Below are positions 45,945 through 56,256 of a stretch of DNA of 64,000 nt, in pieces. This stretch comes from Parabacteroides sp. PF5-9. GTDB lineage: Bacteria; Bacteroidota; Bacteroidia; Bacteroidales; Tannerellaceae. Where the stretch lies: NCBI RefSeq assembly GCF_029893105.1, contig NZ_JARXWG010000001.1:186001-250000 (forward strand). Direction: 5' to 3'. The notes beneath the pieces are model-generated. The model saw nothing but the letters and a program-made list of their open reading frames with translations. It did no database searches and was not told the DNA's origin. The translations under genes and the position numbers were made by a program. The number at the start of each line of letters is the position of its first letter. Within the stretch, counting starts at the first letter, position 1.

Positions 45945-47114
45945 ATGTATTTATGTGAACAATCATGGCGCTGGTACGGACCGAATGATCCGGTCACCCT
46001 TGCTGATATCCGTCAGGCAGGAGCAACGGGTATTGTAACCGCTTTACACCATATCCCGAATGGTGAAGTCTGGACAACGGATGAAATCATAAAACGTAAA
46101 AAGGAGGTCGAAGCCGCCGGTATGCGCTGGGCAGCCGTAGAAAGTGTGCCGGTACACGAACACATCAAAACACAGACCGGTGATTTTCAGAAATATATCG
46201 ACAACTACAAAGAGAGTCTTCGCAACCTGGGTCAATGTGGGATCGATGTGGTCACCTATAACTTTATGCCCGTATTAGACTGGACACGGACAGACCTGGC
46301 TTATGAGATGCCGGATGGATCCAAAGCGCTTCGTTTTGAACGCGCTGCTTTTATCGCCTTTGATCTGTTTCTGTTGAAACGTCCGGGAGCGGAACAGTCA
46401 TACACTGCAGAAGAGCGGGAGAAAGCACGTATTCGTTTTAATCAGATGACCGAAACAGACAAACAAACCCTCATCCGGAATATGATCGCAGGTCTTCCCG
46501 GTTCTGAAGAGAGTTTTACTGTGGAGCAATTCCAGGAGGCATTGGATCGCTATAAAGGTATCGATGCGGAAAAATTACGTATGCATCTGATCTATTTCCT
46601 GCGTGAGATAACACCGGTTGCCGATGAAGCCGGCGTAAAGCTGGTTATCCATCCCGATGATCCACCCTATCCGATTCTCGGTTTGCCGCGTATTCTGAGT
46701 ACGGAAGATGATTTCCGCAAACTTGTCGAAGCGGTGCCGAATAAGAGCAACGGATTATGTCTCTGTACCGGTTCATACGGAGTACGTGCGGATAATGATC
46801 TCGCTGGTATGATCACCCGTTGGGGAGACCGGATCCACTTTGTCCACTTCCGGAGTACACAGAGCGATGCGGAAGGTAATTTCTATGAAGCTAATCACCT
46901 CGAAGGGGATGTGGATATGTATGGAGTCATGAAAGCATTATTTGAGGTAGAGCAAAAATATGGGCGTAGTATCGTGATGCGTCCCGACCATGGGCATCAG
47001 ATGATCGATGACTTACACAAAAAAACCAATCCGGGTTATTCCTGTATCGGCCGACTTCGTGGCTTAGCCGAATTGAGGGGATTGGAAATGGGAATTGCCA
47101 AATCCATGAAATAA
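45945..47114 (+). CDS. uxuA: Mannonate dehydratase
   Basis: 389 residues. It dehydrates D-mannonate to 2-keto-3-deoxygluconate. A TIM-barrel with the UxuA start [19 protein letters not shown], the VIHPDDPP metal-binding segment, [14 protein letters not shown] and RPDHGHQ with metal ligands. Second gene of the mannonate operon. Confidence 0.95.
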   Translation: MYLCEQSWRWYGPNDPVTLADIRQAGATGIVTALHHIPNGEVWTTDEIIKRKKEVEAAGMRWAAVESVPVHEHIKTQTGDFQKYIDNYKESLRNLGQCGIDVVTYNFMPVLDWTRTDLAYEMPDGSKALRFERAAFIAFDLFLLKRPGAEQSYTAEEREKARIRFNQMTETDKQTLIRNMIAGLPGSEESFTVEQFQEALDRYKGIDAEKLRMHLIYFLREITPVADEAGVKLVIHPDDPPYPILGLPRILSTEDDFRKLVEAVPNKSNGLCLCTGSYGVRADNDLAGMITRWGDRIHFVHFRSTQSDAEGNFYEANHLEGDVDMYGVMKALFEVEQKYGRSIVMRPDHGHQMIDDLHKKTNPGYSCIGRLRGLAELRGLEMGIAKSMK

Positions 47115-47126
47115 AAACTATCTTTG
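47095..47126 (+). promoter_or_regulatory. Promoter of the HipA-like/DUF3037 pair
   Basis: TTG at 47095-47097 and TATCTTTG at 47119-47126, 21 bp apart, beginning inside the uxuA end. It suggests separate control from the mannonate operon. Confidence 0.55.
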
Positions 47127-47154
47127 TATCATAAGCGTGAATAACTGAATTGGC

Positions 47155-47937
47155 ATGAACCTGCGTTCGGAAAATGTGACCCGTTATATAATGCCCTTAC
47201 GGGAAGGAGGGTCGTTGCCGGCTTTGGCCGAGGCAGACGATAGCTTTAAATATGTCCTTAAATTCAGAGGAGCCGGACATGGCACCAAAGCCTTGATTGC
47301 CGAACTGATCGGAGGAGAGATTGCGCGTACACTCGGATTGCGTGTGCCGGAAATTGTTTTTCTGAACCTCGACGAGGCGTTCGGTCGTACACAGGCGGAT
47401 GAAGAGATTCAGGATTTATTAAAAGGTAGCCGGGGACTGAATATGGGATTGCATTTTCTGTCCGGAGCATTGGGTTTTGATCCGGTGATTCATACGGTAG
47501 ATCCTTTACTGGCTTCTCAGATTGTCTGGCTGGATGCCTACCTGACCAATATCGACCGGACTGTTCGCAATACCAATATGCTGATCTGGCATAAAGAACT
47601 TTGGCTGATCGACCATGGTTCTTCGTTTTATTTCCATTATACCTGGAACAATTGGGAAAAACATGCCTTGAGTCCTTTTACGCAAATCAAAGATCATGTG
47701 CTTTTAAAATGGGCTGAACAGATCACAGCGGCAGATCAACAATTCGTTGCACTCTTAACCGATGAGAAATTGCATGAGATTGTCTCACTGATTCCAGAAG
47801 ATTGGCTGGAAGGAGACGGGTGGGAAACATCTGCTCAGCAAGCCAGGGAGGTTTACTATCAATTCCTGGTTCGGCGACGTAATCATTCCGAACAATTTGT
47901 AAATGAGATAGAAAATGTCCGGAAAATTACTCTATGA
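47155..47937 (+). CDS. Standalone HipA-like kinase-fold protein
   Basis: 260 residues of the short HipA type (HipA_2-like) without the HipA N-terminal domain. ATP-binding Lys is likely in YVLKFRG (about residue 32). NIDRTVRNTNML carries the catalytic Asp-x-x-x-x-N and LIDHGSSF the metal-binding Asp. It is followed by a DUF3037 gene that overlaps by 23 bp. No HipB-type antitoxin gene is adjacent. Target unknown. Confidence 0.83.
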   Translation: MNLRSENVTRYIMPLREGGSLPALAEADDSFKYVLKFRGAGHGTKALIAELIGGEIARTLGLRVPEIVFLNLDEAFGRTQADEEIQDLLKGSRGLNMGLHFLSGALGFDPVIHTVDPLLASQIVWLDAYLTNIDRTVRNTNMLIWHKELWLIDHGSSFYFHYTWNNWEKHALSPFTQIKDHVLLKWAEQITAADQQFVALLTDEKLHEIVSLIPEDWLEGDGWETSAQQAREVYYQFLVRRRNHSEQFVNEIENVRKITL

Positions 47938-48298
47938 ATATGCGGTAATTCGACTGCTTCCCCGGGTTGAGCGTGAAGAATTTATCAATGTCGGAGTCAT
48001 CCTTTTTTCCAGGGAGGCCAGATTCATTAAAACACTTTATACCATTGATGAGGAGAAACTTCGTCTATTCACTTCCGAACTGGAAATCGATTCTCTGAGA
48101 GATAGTCTGCATGTTTTTGATAAGATCTGCTCCGGAGAAGCAGAAGGTGGCTCTATCGCTTCAATGCCTATCCAGGAACGTTTCAGATGGCTGACAGCCA
48201 TTCGAAGTACCTCCTTGCAAACCTCCCGCCCACAAATGGGCTTTTCCGATGATCCCGATAAAACATTAGAACGGCTGTTCAACGAATTTGTGTTATAA
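47915..48298 (+). CDS. DUF3037 protein
   Basis: 127 residues: YEYAVIRLLPRVEREEFINVGVILF is split by the motif FINVG that defines the family, followed by a helical part (MPIQERFRWLTAIRS). The start overlaps the HipA-like gene by 23 bp, showing translational coupling. DUF3037 and short HipA-like genes are recurrent neighbours, suggesting a partner pair. Confidence 0.83.
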   Translation: MSGKLLYEYAVIRLLPRVEREEFINVGVILFSREARFIKTLYTIDEEKLRLFTSELEIDSLRDSLHVFDKICSGEAEGGSIASMPIQERFRWLTAIRSTSLQTSRPQMGFSDDPDKTLERLFNEFVL

Positions 48299-48442
48299 AA
48301 ACGCACTGTAAAAGTGTTAATTTTAGTAGTTTTTATACCAAATGTATATCCTTTTACTTTGCCTAACAATTTTTATACCACCTTCCCTGTTTGCTTAACA
48401 TATATTACACGAAAGTACATTGACAAACAGCTTTTGAGGTTG

Positions 48443-48535
48443 TATATTTGTACTGTGGTTTTTTCATAATAGTATTAGATTTAAGGTTAACAAAGTTTGA
48501 TTAGGGGATGTCGTGATGACATCCTTTAATTTTTT
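48443..48535 (+). ncRNA. Candidate small RNA upstream of topA
   Basis: Within the gene-free 48299-48720. A promoter (TTG near 48420, -7 TATATTTG at 48443-48450, 20 bp apart) is followed by about 60 nt without an ORF and then a terminator: GGATGTC (48506-48512), 5-nt loop, GACATCC (48518-48524), then a T-rich run. The transcript would be about 80 nt and stop about 185 bp before topA. The layout recalls the Bacteroidales-1 RNA of Rfam; I cannot verify the match. Confidence 0.5.
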
Positions 48536-48720
48536 AGAGTTGATTTTTCTACTGAACGAATTTGAACAAAACAGGAGCCTCCCCAAATACTCGTTTTCAG
48601 AGCGATGTTTCTAATTGTGTTACACGAGTTTAAAAAGACGTTTTTTGCCTATTAATGTTCGCTCGCGTTAAATATTTATGTATGTTTGCACTCGTTTTCG
48701 AAAATAATTACGTTAAAAAT

Positions 48721-51063
48721 ATGCAGAAAAACCTGGTAATAGTGGAGTCCCCGGCAAAGGCCAAAACCATTGAAAAGTTTCTTGGTAAGGACTTTAAGGT
48801 GATGTCAAGCTACGGACATATCCGAGATCTGAAAACAAAAGATTTCAGTATTGATATCGAGAACAATTATAAGCCGGTATATGAAATTCCGGCCGACAAA
48901 AAGAAAATTGTCTCTGAGTTGAAAGCCGAAGCCAAGAAATCTGAACAGGTATGGCTTGCTTCCGATGAGGACCGCGAAGGGGAGGCGATATCCTGGCATC
49001 TGTATGAGGCATTAAACCTAAAACCGGAAAATACCAAACGAATTGTATTTCACGAAATTACAAAGAATGCGATTCTGCATGCGATTGAAACACCCAGAGC
49101 TATTGATATAAACCTGGTGAATGCGCAACAAGCGCGTCGGGTACTCGATCGAATTGTAGGTTTTGAACTATCTCCTATTTTATGGCGGAAGGTAAAACCG
49201 GCGTTGTCTGCCGGCCGGGTGCAGTCGGTTGCTGTGCGATTGATCGTTGAACGGGAACGGGAGATTCAGGGTTTTGTCTCTGAAGCTTCTTTTAGAGTGA
49301 TTGCAACGTTTATTCTTCCTGATGGAACGACTTTGCTGAAGGCTGAGTTGAACCGTCGATTGAAAAATGAAGAGGAGGTAAAAATCTTTTTGGAATCGTG
49401 CAAAGAGGCCTCATTTACTATTGATGATATTTCTAAAAAACCGGGACGTAAAACACCTGCTCCGCCATTTACGACTTCTACTTTGCAACAGGAGGCTGCC
49501 CGTAAGTTAGGTTTTTCGGTGTCGCAAACGATGGTTGTTGCTCAACGTCTGTACGAATCGGGGTTGATCACTTATATGCGTACCGACTCTGTCCACTTAA
49601 GTGATTTGGCATTGGGAACATCCAAGGAGGCTATTGTGCAGAATTACGGGGATAAGTATTATAAATTCCGACAATATCACACGAAAAGCAAAGGAGCGCA
49701 AGAGGCGCACGAAGCGATTCGTCCGACTTATATCAGTAATGCGGAGATCGAAGGGAGTGCTCAGGAAAAGCGTCTTTACGACTTGATTTATAAACGTACT
49801 ATTGCCAGCCAGATGGCTGATGCCGAACTGGAACGGACGACTATTTCAATCAGTATCAGTTCTCTAAAGGAGACTTTTGTCGCAACGGGTGAAGTGATTA
49901 CTTTTGACGGTTTCTTGAAAGTGTATCACGAAAGTATGGATGATGAACATGAGAAAGAGCAGGATAACGGACTGTTACCTCCTGTTCAGCTGAATGAAAA
50001 ACTGGAGATGAAAGACATTGTCGGAACCGAACGTTTTACACAACGTCCTTACAGATATACAGAGGCAAGCCTCGTTCGGCGATTGGAAGAGTTAGGGATT
50101 GGACGTCCTTCGACTTATGCTCCGACGATTCAGACCATTCAGAACCGTGAATATGTCATAAAAGGCGACAAAGAGGGAACAGAACGTCAATATACGATTG
50201 TTACTCTTCGGAAGAATAAAATTACTTCTGAAGAGAAGAAAGAGGTTGTAGGTGCTGATCGGAATAAACTAATGCCTACCGATATTGGCATTGTTGTGAA
50301 TGATTTTTTGATGGAGTATTTTCCGGATGTATTGAACTATAATTTTACGGCCAGTGTCGAAAAAGAGTTTGACGCTGTGGCAGATGGTGAGATGATTTGG
50401 ACTGATGCTATCGATAAATTTTATAAAATATTTCATCCGATAGTCGAATCGACATCAGCGATACGAACCGAGCATAAGGTGGGCGAACGTGAATTGGGGC
50501 TCGATCCGAAAAGCGGCAAACCTGTTTTTGTCAAGATCGGACGATATGGACCGGTTGTGCAGTTAGGACAAGCTAATCCCGAGGATAAAGAGGCGCCTAA
50601 ACCGCAATTTGCGTCATTACTGAAAGGACAGTCTATCGAGACGATTACACTGGAGGAGGCGTTAAAACTGTTTGATCTGCCTCGAACGGTTGGTGATTTT
50701 GAAGGAAAGACAGTCGTTGCGGCAATCGGTCGTTTTGGACCGTTTATCAGACATGATGGAAAGTTCATCTCAATACCGAAGCAACTAAATCCGCTGAGTA
50801 TCACCTTGGAAGAATCGATAGAACTGATTAAAGAGAAACGGGTTAAAGATGAACAACGTTTCCTGAAGAAGTTCGACGAAGAGCCTGAAATGGAAATACT
50901 GAATGGCCGTTATGGTCCTTATATCGCTTATAAAGGGGCGAATTATAAAATTCCCAAGTCGGTCAAAGAACCGCAGAATCTTACATTGGAAGAGGTACGG
51001 AAGATAATTGCCGATGCTGCTGAAAATCCGGCTCCCAAGAAGAGAGCATCACGTAAGAAATAA
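48721..51063 (+). CDS. topA: DNA topoisomerase I
   Basis: 780 residues, type IA. The TOPRIM domain has VIVESPAKAKTIEKFLG and ASDEDREGEAISWHL. The active Tyr lies in LITYMRTDSVHLS. C-terminal zinc ribbons are replaced by repeated GRYGP modules (GRYGPVVQLG, GRFGPFIRHDG, GRYGPYIAYKG), then a Lys-rich tail. It relaxes negative supercoils. The start at 48721 (MQKNLVIVESP) is the family start; upstream codons to 48655 run through a -7-like TATGTTTG at 48681. Confidence 0.96.
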   Translation: MQKNLVIVESPAKAKTIEKFLGKDFKVMSSYGHIRDLKTKDFSIDIENNYKPVYEIPADKKKIVSELKAEAKKSEQVWLASDEDREGEAISWHLYEALNLKPENTKRIVFHEITKNAILHAIETPRAIDINLVNAQQARRVLDRIVGFELSPILWRKVKPALSAGRVQSVAVRLIVEREREIQGFVSEASFRVIATFILPDGTTLLKAELNRRLKNEEEVKIFLESCKEASFTIDDISKKPGRKTPAPPFTTSTLQQEAARKLGFSVSQTMVVAQRLYESGLITYMRTDSVHLSDLALGTSKEAIVQNYGDKYYKFRQYHTKSKGAQEAHEAIRPTYISNAEIEGSAQEKRLYDLIYKRTIASQMADAELERTTISISISSLKETFVATGEVITFDGFLKVYHESMDDEHEKEQDNGLLPPVQLNEKLEMKDIVGTERFTQRPYRYTEASLVRRLEELGIGRPSTYAPTIQTIQNREYVIKGDKEGTERQYTIVTLRKNKITSEEKKEVVGADRNKLMPTDIGIVVNDFLMEYFPDVLNYNFTASVEKEFDAVADGEMIWTDAIDKFYKIFHPIVESTSAIRTEHKVGERELGLDPKSGKPVFVKIGRYGPVVQLGQANPEDKEAPKPQFASLLKGQSIETITLEEALKLFDLPRTVGDFEGKTVVAAIGRFGPFIRHDGKFISIPKQLNPLSITLEESIELIKEKRVKDEQRFLKKFDEEPEMEILNGRYGPYIAYKGANYKIPKSVKEPQNLTLEEVRKIIADAAENPAPKKRASRKK

Positions 51064-51087
51064 TCGTTTGTGATAAAAATATAGAAG

Positions 51088-51128
51088 AGAAGACATGAGG
51101 TTTCCCGACTTCGTGTCTTCTTTTTTTT
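51088..51128 (+). terminator. Terminator after topA
   Basis: 8-bp stem AGAAGACA (51088-51095) / TGTCTTCT (51114-51121), then a run of T. Confidence 0.78.
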
Positions 51129-51152
51129 GAGGTTATCAGACCATTGTGTATA

Positions 51153-51704
51153 CTACCAGTATAAAAAGAGTCCTGCAATCCCTGCCAGGAAGATCATTAA
51201 AATGGGATGCACCTTAAATTTCCAAGTAAGCACAAAAGCAAATCCAAAGATCAGGAGACTTTTGTAATCAATAAAGTTTTCACTGTTCATTAAAAGCAAA
51301 GCTGCTGCACCAATTAATCCGACTGTCGCCGGACGCAATCCCATGAAGGCGGCTTCGACATATCTGTTTTGCTTAAACCGGCTATACGAAGCTGAGATGA
51401 TCAATACCAATATGAAAGAGGGGAGACAAACGGCAAATGTGGCTAAAACCGATCCTGAGATAGCAATCAACGAAGAGTACCCCGCATTATGAACAGCCGT
51501 ATAACCGATATAGGTTGCACTATTGATTCCAATAGGACCGGGAGTCATTTGCGAAATTGCAACAATATCTGTAAATTCTTGTAAGGTAATCCAACCATAC
51601 CTTTCCACCACTTCCGCCTGGATCAATGAAAGCATGGCATACCCTCCTCCAAAACCAAAGAGACCGATTTTTATATAGACCCAGAATAGTTGTAAAAAGA
51701 TCAT
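51153..51704 (-). CDS. Chromate transporter half, second
   Basis: 183 residues, one Chromate_transp domain: GLFGFGGGYAMLSLIQAEVV at the N-terminus, then five or so hydrophobic helices. Two half-size proteins usually form the transporter. It starts 1 bp from the stop of the preceding half. The true substrate may be sulfate or another oxyanion. Confidence 0.87.
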   Translation of the reverse strand: MIFLQLFWVYIKIGLFGFGGGYAMLSLIQAEVVERYGWITLQEFTDIVAISQMTPGPIGINSATYIGYTAVHNAGYSSLIAISGSVLATFAVCLPSFILVLIISASYSRFKQNRYVEAAFMGLRPATVGLIGAAALLLMNSENFIDYKSLLIFGFAFVLTWKFKVHPILMIFLAGIAGLFLYW

Positions 51705-51705
51705 C

Positions 51706-52236
51706 TCACTTCTTCTTTATATATAAACCATATACGATTCCTCCTATAGCAGCAGCCAGGATAAAATAGATCGGAGAAACTCCTCCTTGCCAGATCAGTA
51801 ATGCACCAGCTATCGGTATAATAGCTGTTTTCCAAGACAGTTTAATCGATCTTGCTGCAGAGATACAGGGCACAACGATCAATGCGACTACAGCAGGTCG
51901 TAAACCTTTAAAAACCTTTTCTACCCAGATGTTATCCTGAAATTGTGTAAAGAAAAGAGCAATGGCCAGAATGATCAAAAATGACGGTAAAATCGTACCT
52001 AATGCACAGACAAGGCTTCCTCTTACCTTTTTTAAGCGGTATCCCAGAAAGATTGCAATATTGACGGCAAAGATCCCCGGAAGTGATTGAGTGATGGCAA
52101 AGAGATCGATAAAATCTTCTTTTGTAATCCATCCCCGATTGATCACTTCACGTTCAATTAATGGCAACATGGCATAGCCTCCGCCAATAGTAAAAGCTCC
52201 GATTTTTGTAAAAGTGATAAAAAGCGTCCAGTACAT
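51706..52236 (-). CDS. Chromate transporter half, first
   Basis: 176 residues, paralogous to the next gene: GAFTIGGGYAMLPLIEREVI, QSLPGIFAVNIAIFLGY. Together they mimic the two-domain ChrA. It starts 6 bp after the S41 protease stop, so the pair is probably on the parE-coaD-S41 transcript. Confidence 0.87.
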   Translation of the reverse strand: MYWTLFITFTKIGAFTIGGGYAMLPLIEREVINRGWITKEDFIDLFAITQSLPGIFAVNIAIFLGYRLKKVRGSLVCALGTILPSFLIILAIALFFTQFQDNIWVEKVFKGLRPAVVALIVVPCISAARSIKLSWKTAIIPIAGALLIWQGGVSPIYFILAAAIGGIVYGLYIKKK

Positions 52237-52242
52237 ATCCGG

Positions 52243-53835
52243 TTATTTCATTCCCAGTTCCTTCGTATAACTTTCCTGGTTTTTGATGATGCGCAGTGCC
52301 TCTTTAAAACTGTCATTATCTTCATTCATGATCTGGAAATATTCGCTCATTTCGTACATGTCACGCGCGATTAATGCTTTAACCTGTAAAGTAATCAATT
52401 GCTTCGAACGGTTATACTGCTCCTCGTTGTATTCGATTTTATCTTCGGTGGCCATATGAATCAATTCCTGCATTGTTGCTTCCGGAACGTTGAAATGTTC
52501 TTTATACTGAACGAATTTAGGATACTTTTTCATCATCTCGCTCCGGTTGGCATCCAGATAGTTCATCGCAATCCGGTTCACCAATCCGGTTGCAACCAAA
52601 CGACGATGATAATCAGTATAACGGGTCGTATCTACAGGAATAAATATATCAGGCATGATTCCTCCGCCACCATATACTACACGTTTGGATACTAAAGTGT
52701 TATATGTCATTGAATCCGGGAAATGAATACTGTCGGCACTCATCAATTCTCCCCGGTTGTAACGGTCGATTAAATCGTGTTGATATTCATCAATATTCCC
52801 GTTTTCGTAAGGTTTTTGAATCGAACGTCCGGTGGGTGTATAATAGCGTGACACAGTCAGACGGATCATCGAGCCATCCGGTAGCGGAATAGGTTTCTGA
52901 ACCAATCCTTTTCCAAAGGTGCGACGTCCCAGAATAACTCCTCTGTCCCAGTCTTGAATAGCCCCCGCTACAATTTCACTGGCTGAAGCAGATCCTTCGT
53001 CGACCAAAACCACTAAATTCCCTGTCTCAAAATCCCCTTTGTTGGTTGAAGAGGCTTCTTCCCGAGGTTGTTTACTGCCTTCCGTGTAAACGATCAGTTT
53101 TCCTTTTGATAAAAATTCGTCTGCAAGTTCAATGGCTGCATTCAAAAATCCTCCTCCGTTGCCCTGTAAGTCGAGGATCAGATTCTTCATTCCTTGTTTT
53201 TTCAATTTAGCCAAAGCATCCTGAAACTCCTGAACAGTAGAGGCTGCAAAGCGGTTCAGTTTGATATATCCGGTTTGTTTATCGGCCATATAGGACGCGT
53301 CAAGGCTGTAAACAGGTATTTTGCCACGAGTAATCTTAAACTCGATTAATTCGGGGTTTTTATTACGCATAACCTTTACGCTGACGGTAGTCCCTTTAGG
53401 GCCACGAAGCCGTTTCATGATATCTGTATTTCTCATACTCACACCGGCAATAAGGGTATCATTGACCTGAACGATACGATCGCCAGCGATTAATCCGACT
53501 TTTTCAGAGGGTCCACCGGGAATAACCTGTATCACATATAAGGTGTCGGTCAGCATATTGAACTGTATGCCTATGCCGTCGAAATTCCCCTGCAGAGGTT
53601 CGGTCATCTCCTTTGTCTCTTCCGGATCCAGGTAGTTTGAGTGGGGGTCCAGTTTTTCCAGCATACCGATAATCCCGTCTTCGACTAATTTGGTATCATC
53701 TACAGCGTCGACATATAGATTGCTTATGGCATATAAAGCCAACTGTAATTTACGTGCATTCTGATCTGCTCGCTGGGCGGTAGCCGAGGCTATTGTGATT
53801 GCTGTCAGTAATAGCGATAAAAAGACATTTTTCAT
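52243..53835 (-). CDS. S41-family C-terminal processing peptidase
   Basis: 530 residues with a signal peptide (FLSLLLTAITIASATA). PDZ domain about residues 80-160 (GDRIVQVNDTLIAGV). The catalytic domain has the nucleophile Ser in VDEGSASASEIVAGAI and the general-base Lys in RTFGKGLVQKPIPL. It degrades or trims periplasmic proteins. The start at 53835 is chosen because the longer frame to 53904 would overlap coaD. Confidence 0.93.
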   Translation of the reverse strand: MKNVFLSLLLTAITIASATAQRADQNARKLQLALYAISNLYVDAVDDTKLVEDGIIGMLEKLDPHSNYLDPEETKEMTEPLQGNFDGIGIQFNMLTDTLYVIQVIPGGPSEKVGLIAGDRIVQVNDTLIAGVSMRNTDIMKRLRGPKGTTVSVKVMRNKNPELIEFKITRGKIPVYSLDASYMADKQTGYIKLNRFAASTVQEFQDALAKLKKQGMKNLILDLQGNGGGFLNAAIELADEFLSKGKLIVYTEGSKQPREEASSTNKGDFETGNLVVLVDEGSASASEIVAGAIQDWDRGVILGRRTFGKGLVQKPIPLPDGSMIRLTVSRYYTPTGRSIQKPYENGNIDEYQHDLIDRYNRGELMSADSIHFPDSMTYNTLVSKRVVYGGGGIMPDIFIPVDTTRYTDYHRRLVATGLVNRIAMNYLDANRSEMMKKYPKFVQYKEHFNVPEATMQELIHMATEDKIEYNEEQYNRSKQLITLQVKALIARDMYEMSEYFQIMNEDNDSFKEALRIIKNQESYTKELGMK

Positions 53836-53854
53836 TCGATGATCTCCAAATTGA

Positions 53855-54313
53855 TTAATATAATTTTGTCTCTTTCGGGACAAAAAGGGAAATATCTTTC
53901 CCATATTGTAAAAGTTCGCGCACGATGCTTGAACTGATATGTGTATGTTCCGGTTCTGTAAAAAGGATAAACGTTTCGATTCCCGATAACTTCCGGTTCA
54001 CATCCGCAATGCTCTTCTCATATTCAAAGTCATTGACAGTACGGATTCCTCTCAGAATAAATCCGGCACCTATCTCCTGGGCGAAATCAACCGTAAGCGA
54101 ATCGTAGGCCATAACCTTAACCCTGTCGTGATTCATATACAGGTTTTGTATCGCTTCGATACGTTGCTCTAAGGGGAAATAGGTCTTTTTTTTGTCGTTT
54201 ATACCTATCGATATAACGATTTCATCGACCAGATCAAGTCCCCGATTCACGAGCGACTGATGTCCTATGGTGAAGGGATCAAATGTGCCGGGAAACAGAG
54301 CGATTCGTTTCAT
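53855..54313 (-). CDS. coaD: Phosphopantetheine adenylyltransferase
   Basis: 152 residues. It makes dephospho-CoA. Nucleotidyltransferase motif [17 protein letters not shown] with T/Hx[24 protein letters not shown], and the [14 protein letters not shown] end. It overlaps parE by 4 bp. Confidence 0.96.
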   Translation of the reverse strand: MKRIALFPGTFDPFTIGHQSLVNRGLDLVDEIVISIGINDKKKTYFPLEQRIEAIQNLYMNHDRVKVMAYDSLTVDFAQEIGAGFILRGIRTVNDFEYEKSIADVNRKLSGIETFILFTEPEHTHISSSIVRELLQYGKDISLFVPKETKLY

Positions 54314-56172
54314 GCGATATCTTCTTCCACAACAAGATTGTCAATAATAAACACCTGTCTTTCCATGGTATTTTTCCCCATATAGAACTCAAGCAAGTCT
54401 TTGACCAGGTCTTCCTTTTTCATTGTGACCTGATCCAAGCGCATGTTTTCGTTAATAAAGTTTTTGAACTCATCCGGAGAGATCTCTCCCAATCCTTTAA
54501 ATCGGGTAATTTCAGGGTTTTTCCCCGCAGCTTCCATGGCTGCCAGTCGCTCCTCTTCCGTATAGCAATACCAGGTTTTTTGTTTATTCCGTACACGGAA
54601 TAAAGGGGTTTGCAGGATATAGACATGCCCTCGTTTGATCAGGTCGGGGAAAAACTGCAGAAAGAAGGTGATCATCAACAATCGGATGTGCATACCATCG
54701 ACATCGGCATCAGTAGCGATGATCACTTTATTATAACGTAATCCGTCCAGACCATCCTCAATATTCAAGGCAGCCTGTAACAGATTGAATTCTTCGTTCT
54801 CATAAACGATTTTTTTCGTCAGCCCGTAAGTGTTCAGCGGTTTACCACGTAAGCTGAATACCGCCTGCAAGTTCGGATCACGACTTTTAGTGATAGATCC
54901 ACTGGCTGAATCACCCTCTGTGATAAAGATACAACTCTCTTCTTGTTTATCTCCCTTTGTGTCTGTGAGATGAATGCGGCAATCCCGTAATTTACGATTA
55001 TGAAGATTCGCCTTTTTGGCACGTTCGCGTGCTAATTTGGTAACTCCTGCAATCGCTTTACGTTCTTTTTCCGATTCAAGGATTTTTTTCAGGAGCGCAT
55101 CGGAGATATCCGGATTCTTATGTAAGAAATTATCTAACTCCTTTTTGATGAAATCACCGATAAATTTAGCAACAGTTGGTCCGTTCGGACCCATATCTTT
55201 CGAACCTAACTTAGTCTTGGTCTGACTTTCGAAAACCGGTTCTTCTACTTTAATACTGATTGCAGCAACGATACCGGCACGTATATCCGAATATTCGAAA
55301 TTCTTTGTGTAATATTCCTTTATCACTCTTCCGATCGCTTCTTTAAACGCAGAAAGGTGTGTGCCTCCCTGTGTGGTATGTTGGCCGTTGACAAAAGAGT
55401 AATACTCCTCACCATACTGATTACTATGTGTGAGCACCACTTCAATATCTTCTCCCGTCAGATGAATGATCGGATAAAGCGGTTCGGTGGTCATATTTTC
55501 GTTCAACAGATCGACCAATCCGTTTTTGGAATAGAATTTCTTTCCGTTATAGATAATGGTCAGTCCGGAATTCAGGAACACATAATTTTTCAACAGATTT
55601 TCAATGAATTCTTCTTTATAAACATACTCTTTGAAAATCTCTTTGTCCGGAATAAAATAGATCGATGTCCCGTTTGCTTCAGAAGTCGGTTGAATATCCA
55701 TTTCTTCTGTGATATAGGCCCGGCTGAATTGGGCTTTCTTATATTCTCCTTCACGGAAACTACTGATCTCAAAAAAACTACTCAATGCATTGACTGCTTT
55801 GATACCGACACCATTCAATCCTACCGACTTTTTAAAGGCTTTACTGTCGTATTTGGCTCCGGTATTCATTTTACTGGAGACGTCTACCACTTTTCCCAAA
55901 GGGATACCACGGCCATAGTCGCGCACCATGACGGTGCCTTCTTCTACGGTGACTTCGATAGTTCGGCCATACCCCATCATATATTCATCGATAGAGTTGT
56001 CCAGTACCTCTTTCAGCAATACATAAATCCCATCGTCTGCATATGTTCCATCACCTAGTTTTCCGATATACATGCCCGGACGACGGCGGATATGCTCCAT
56101 CCAGTCCAACGTTTTGATATCATCATCGTTGTATGCAGTCTGTTCTTGTAAAGTTGAATTCAGTTCGTTCAT
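54310..56172 (-). CDS. parE: DNA topoisomerase IV subunit B
   Basis: 620 residues. GHKL ATPase ([38 protein letters not shown], the QTTTGG-equivalent QTKTKLGS) and a C-terminal TOPRIM domain ([32 protein letters not shown]). Length is as in Bacteroidetes ParE, shorter than GyrB. The partner parC is not in the window. Head of the parE-coaD-S41-chromate transporter run. Confidence 0.93.
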   Translation of the reverse strand: MNELNSTLQEQTAYNDDDIKTLDWMEHIRRRPGMYIGKLGDGTYADDGIYVLLKEVLDNSIDEYMMGYGRTIEVTVEEGTVMVRDYGRGIPLGKVVDVSSKMNTGAKYDSKAFKKSVGLNGVGIKAVNALSSFFEISSFREGEYKKAQFSRAYITEEMDIQPTSEANGTSIYFIPDKEIFKEYVYKEEFIENLLKNYVFLNSGLTIIYNGKKFYSKNGLVDLLNENMTTEPLYPIIHLTGEDIEVVLTHSNQYGEEYYSFVNGQHTTQGGTHLSAFKEAIGRVIKEYYTKNFEYSDIRAGIVAAISIKVEEPVFESQTKTKLGSKDMGPNGPTVAKFIGDFIKKELDNFLHKNPDISDALLKKILESEKERKAIAGVTKLARERAKKANLHNRKLRDCRIHLTDTKGDKQEESCIFITEGDSASGSITKSRDPNLQAVFSLRGKPLNTYGLTKKIVYENEEFNLLQAALNIEDGLDGLRYNKVIIATDADVDGMHIRLLMITFFLQFFPDLIKRGHVYILQTPLFRVRNKQKTWYCYTEEERLAAMEAAGKNPEITRFKGLGEISPDEFKNFINENMRLDQVTMKKEDLVKDLLEFYMGKNTMERQVFIIDNLVVEEDIA

Positions 56173-56256
56173 ATATTCTTTTGAAAAAGGATAATCAAAG
56201 GTAGAAAAACACCCGGATTAATCCTGGTTTTATATTGTTTACTTGTTTGTGTTTTT

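Noticed and set aside
55357-56058. 233-residue ORF antisense to parE
   Set aside because: Complement of the conserved ATPase region of parE; no start signals or known domain.
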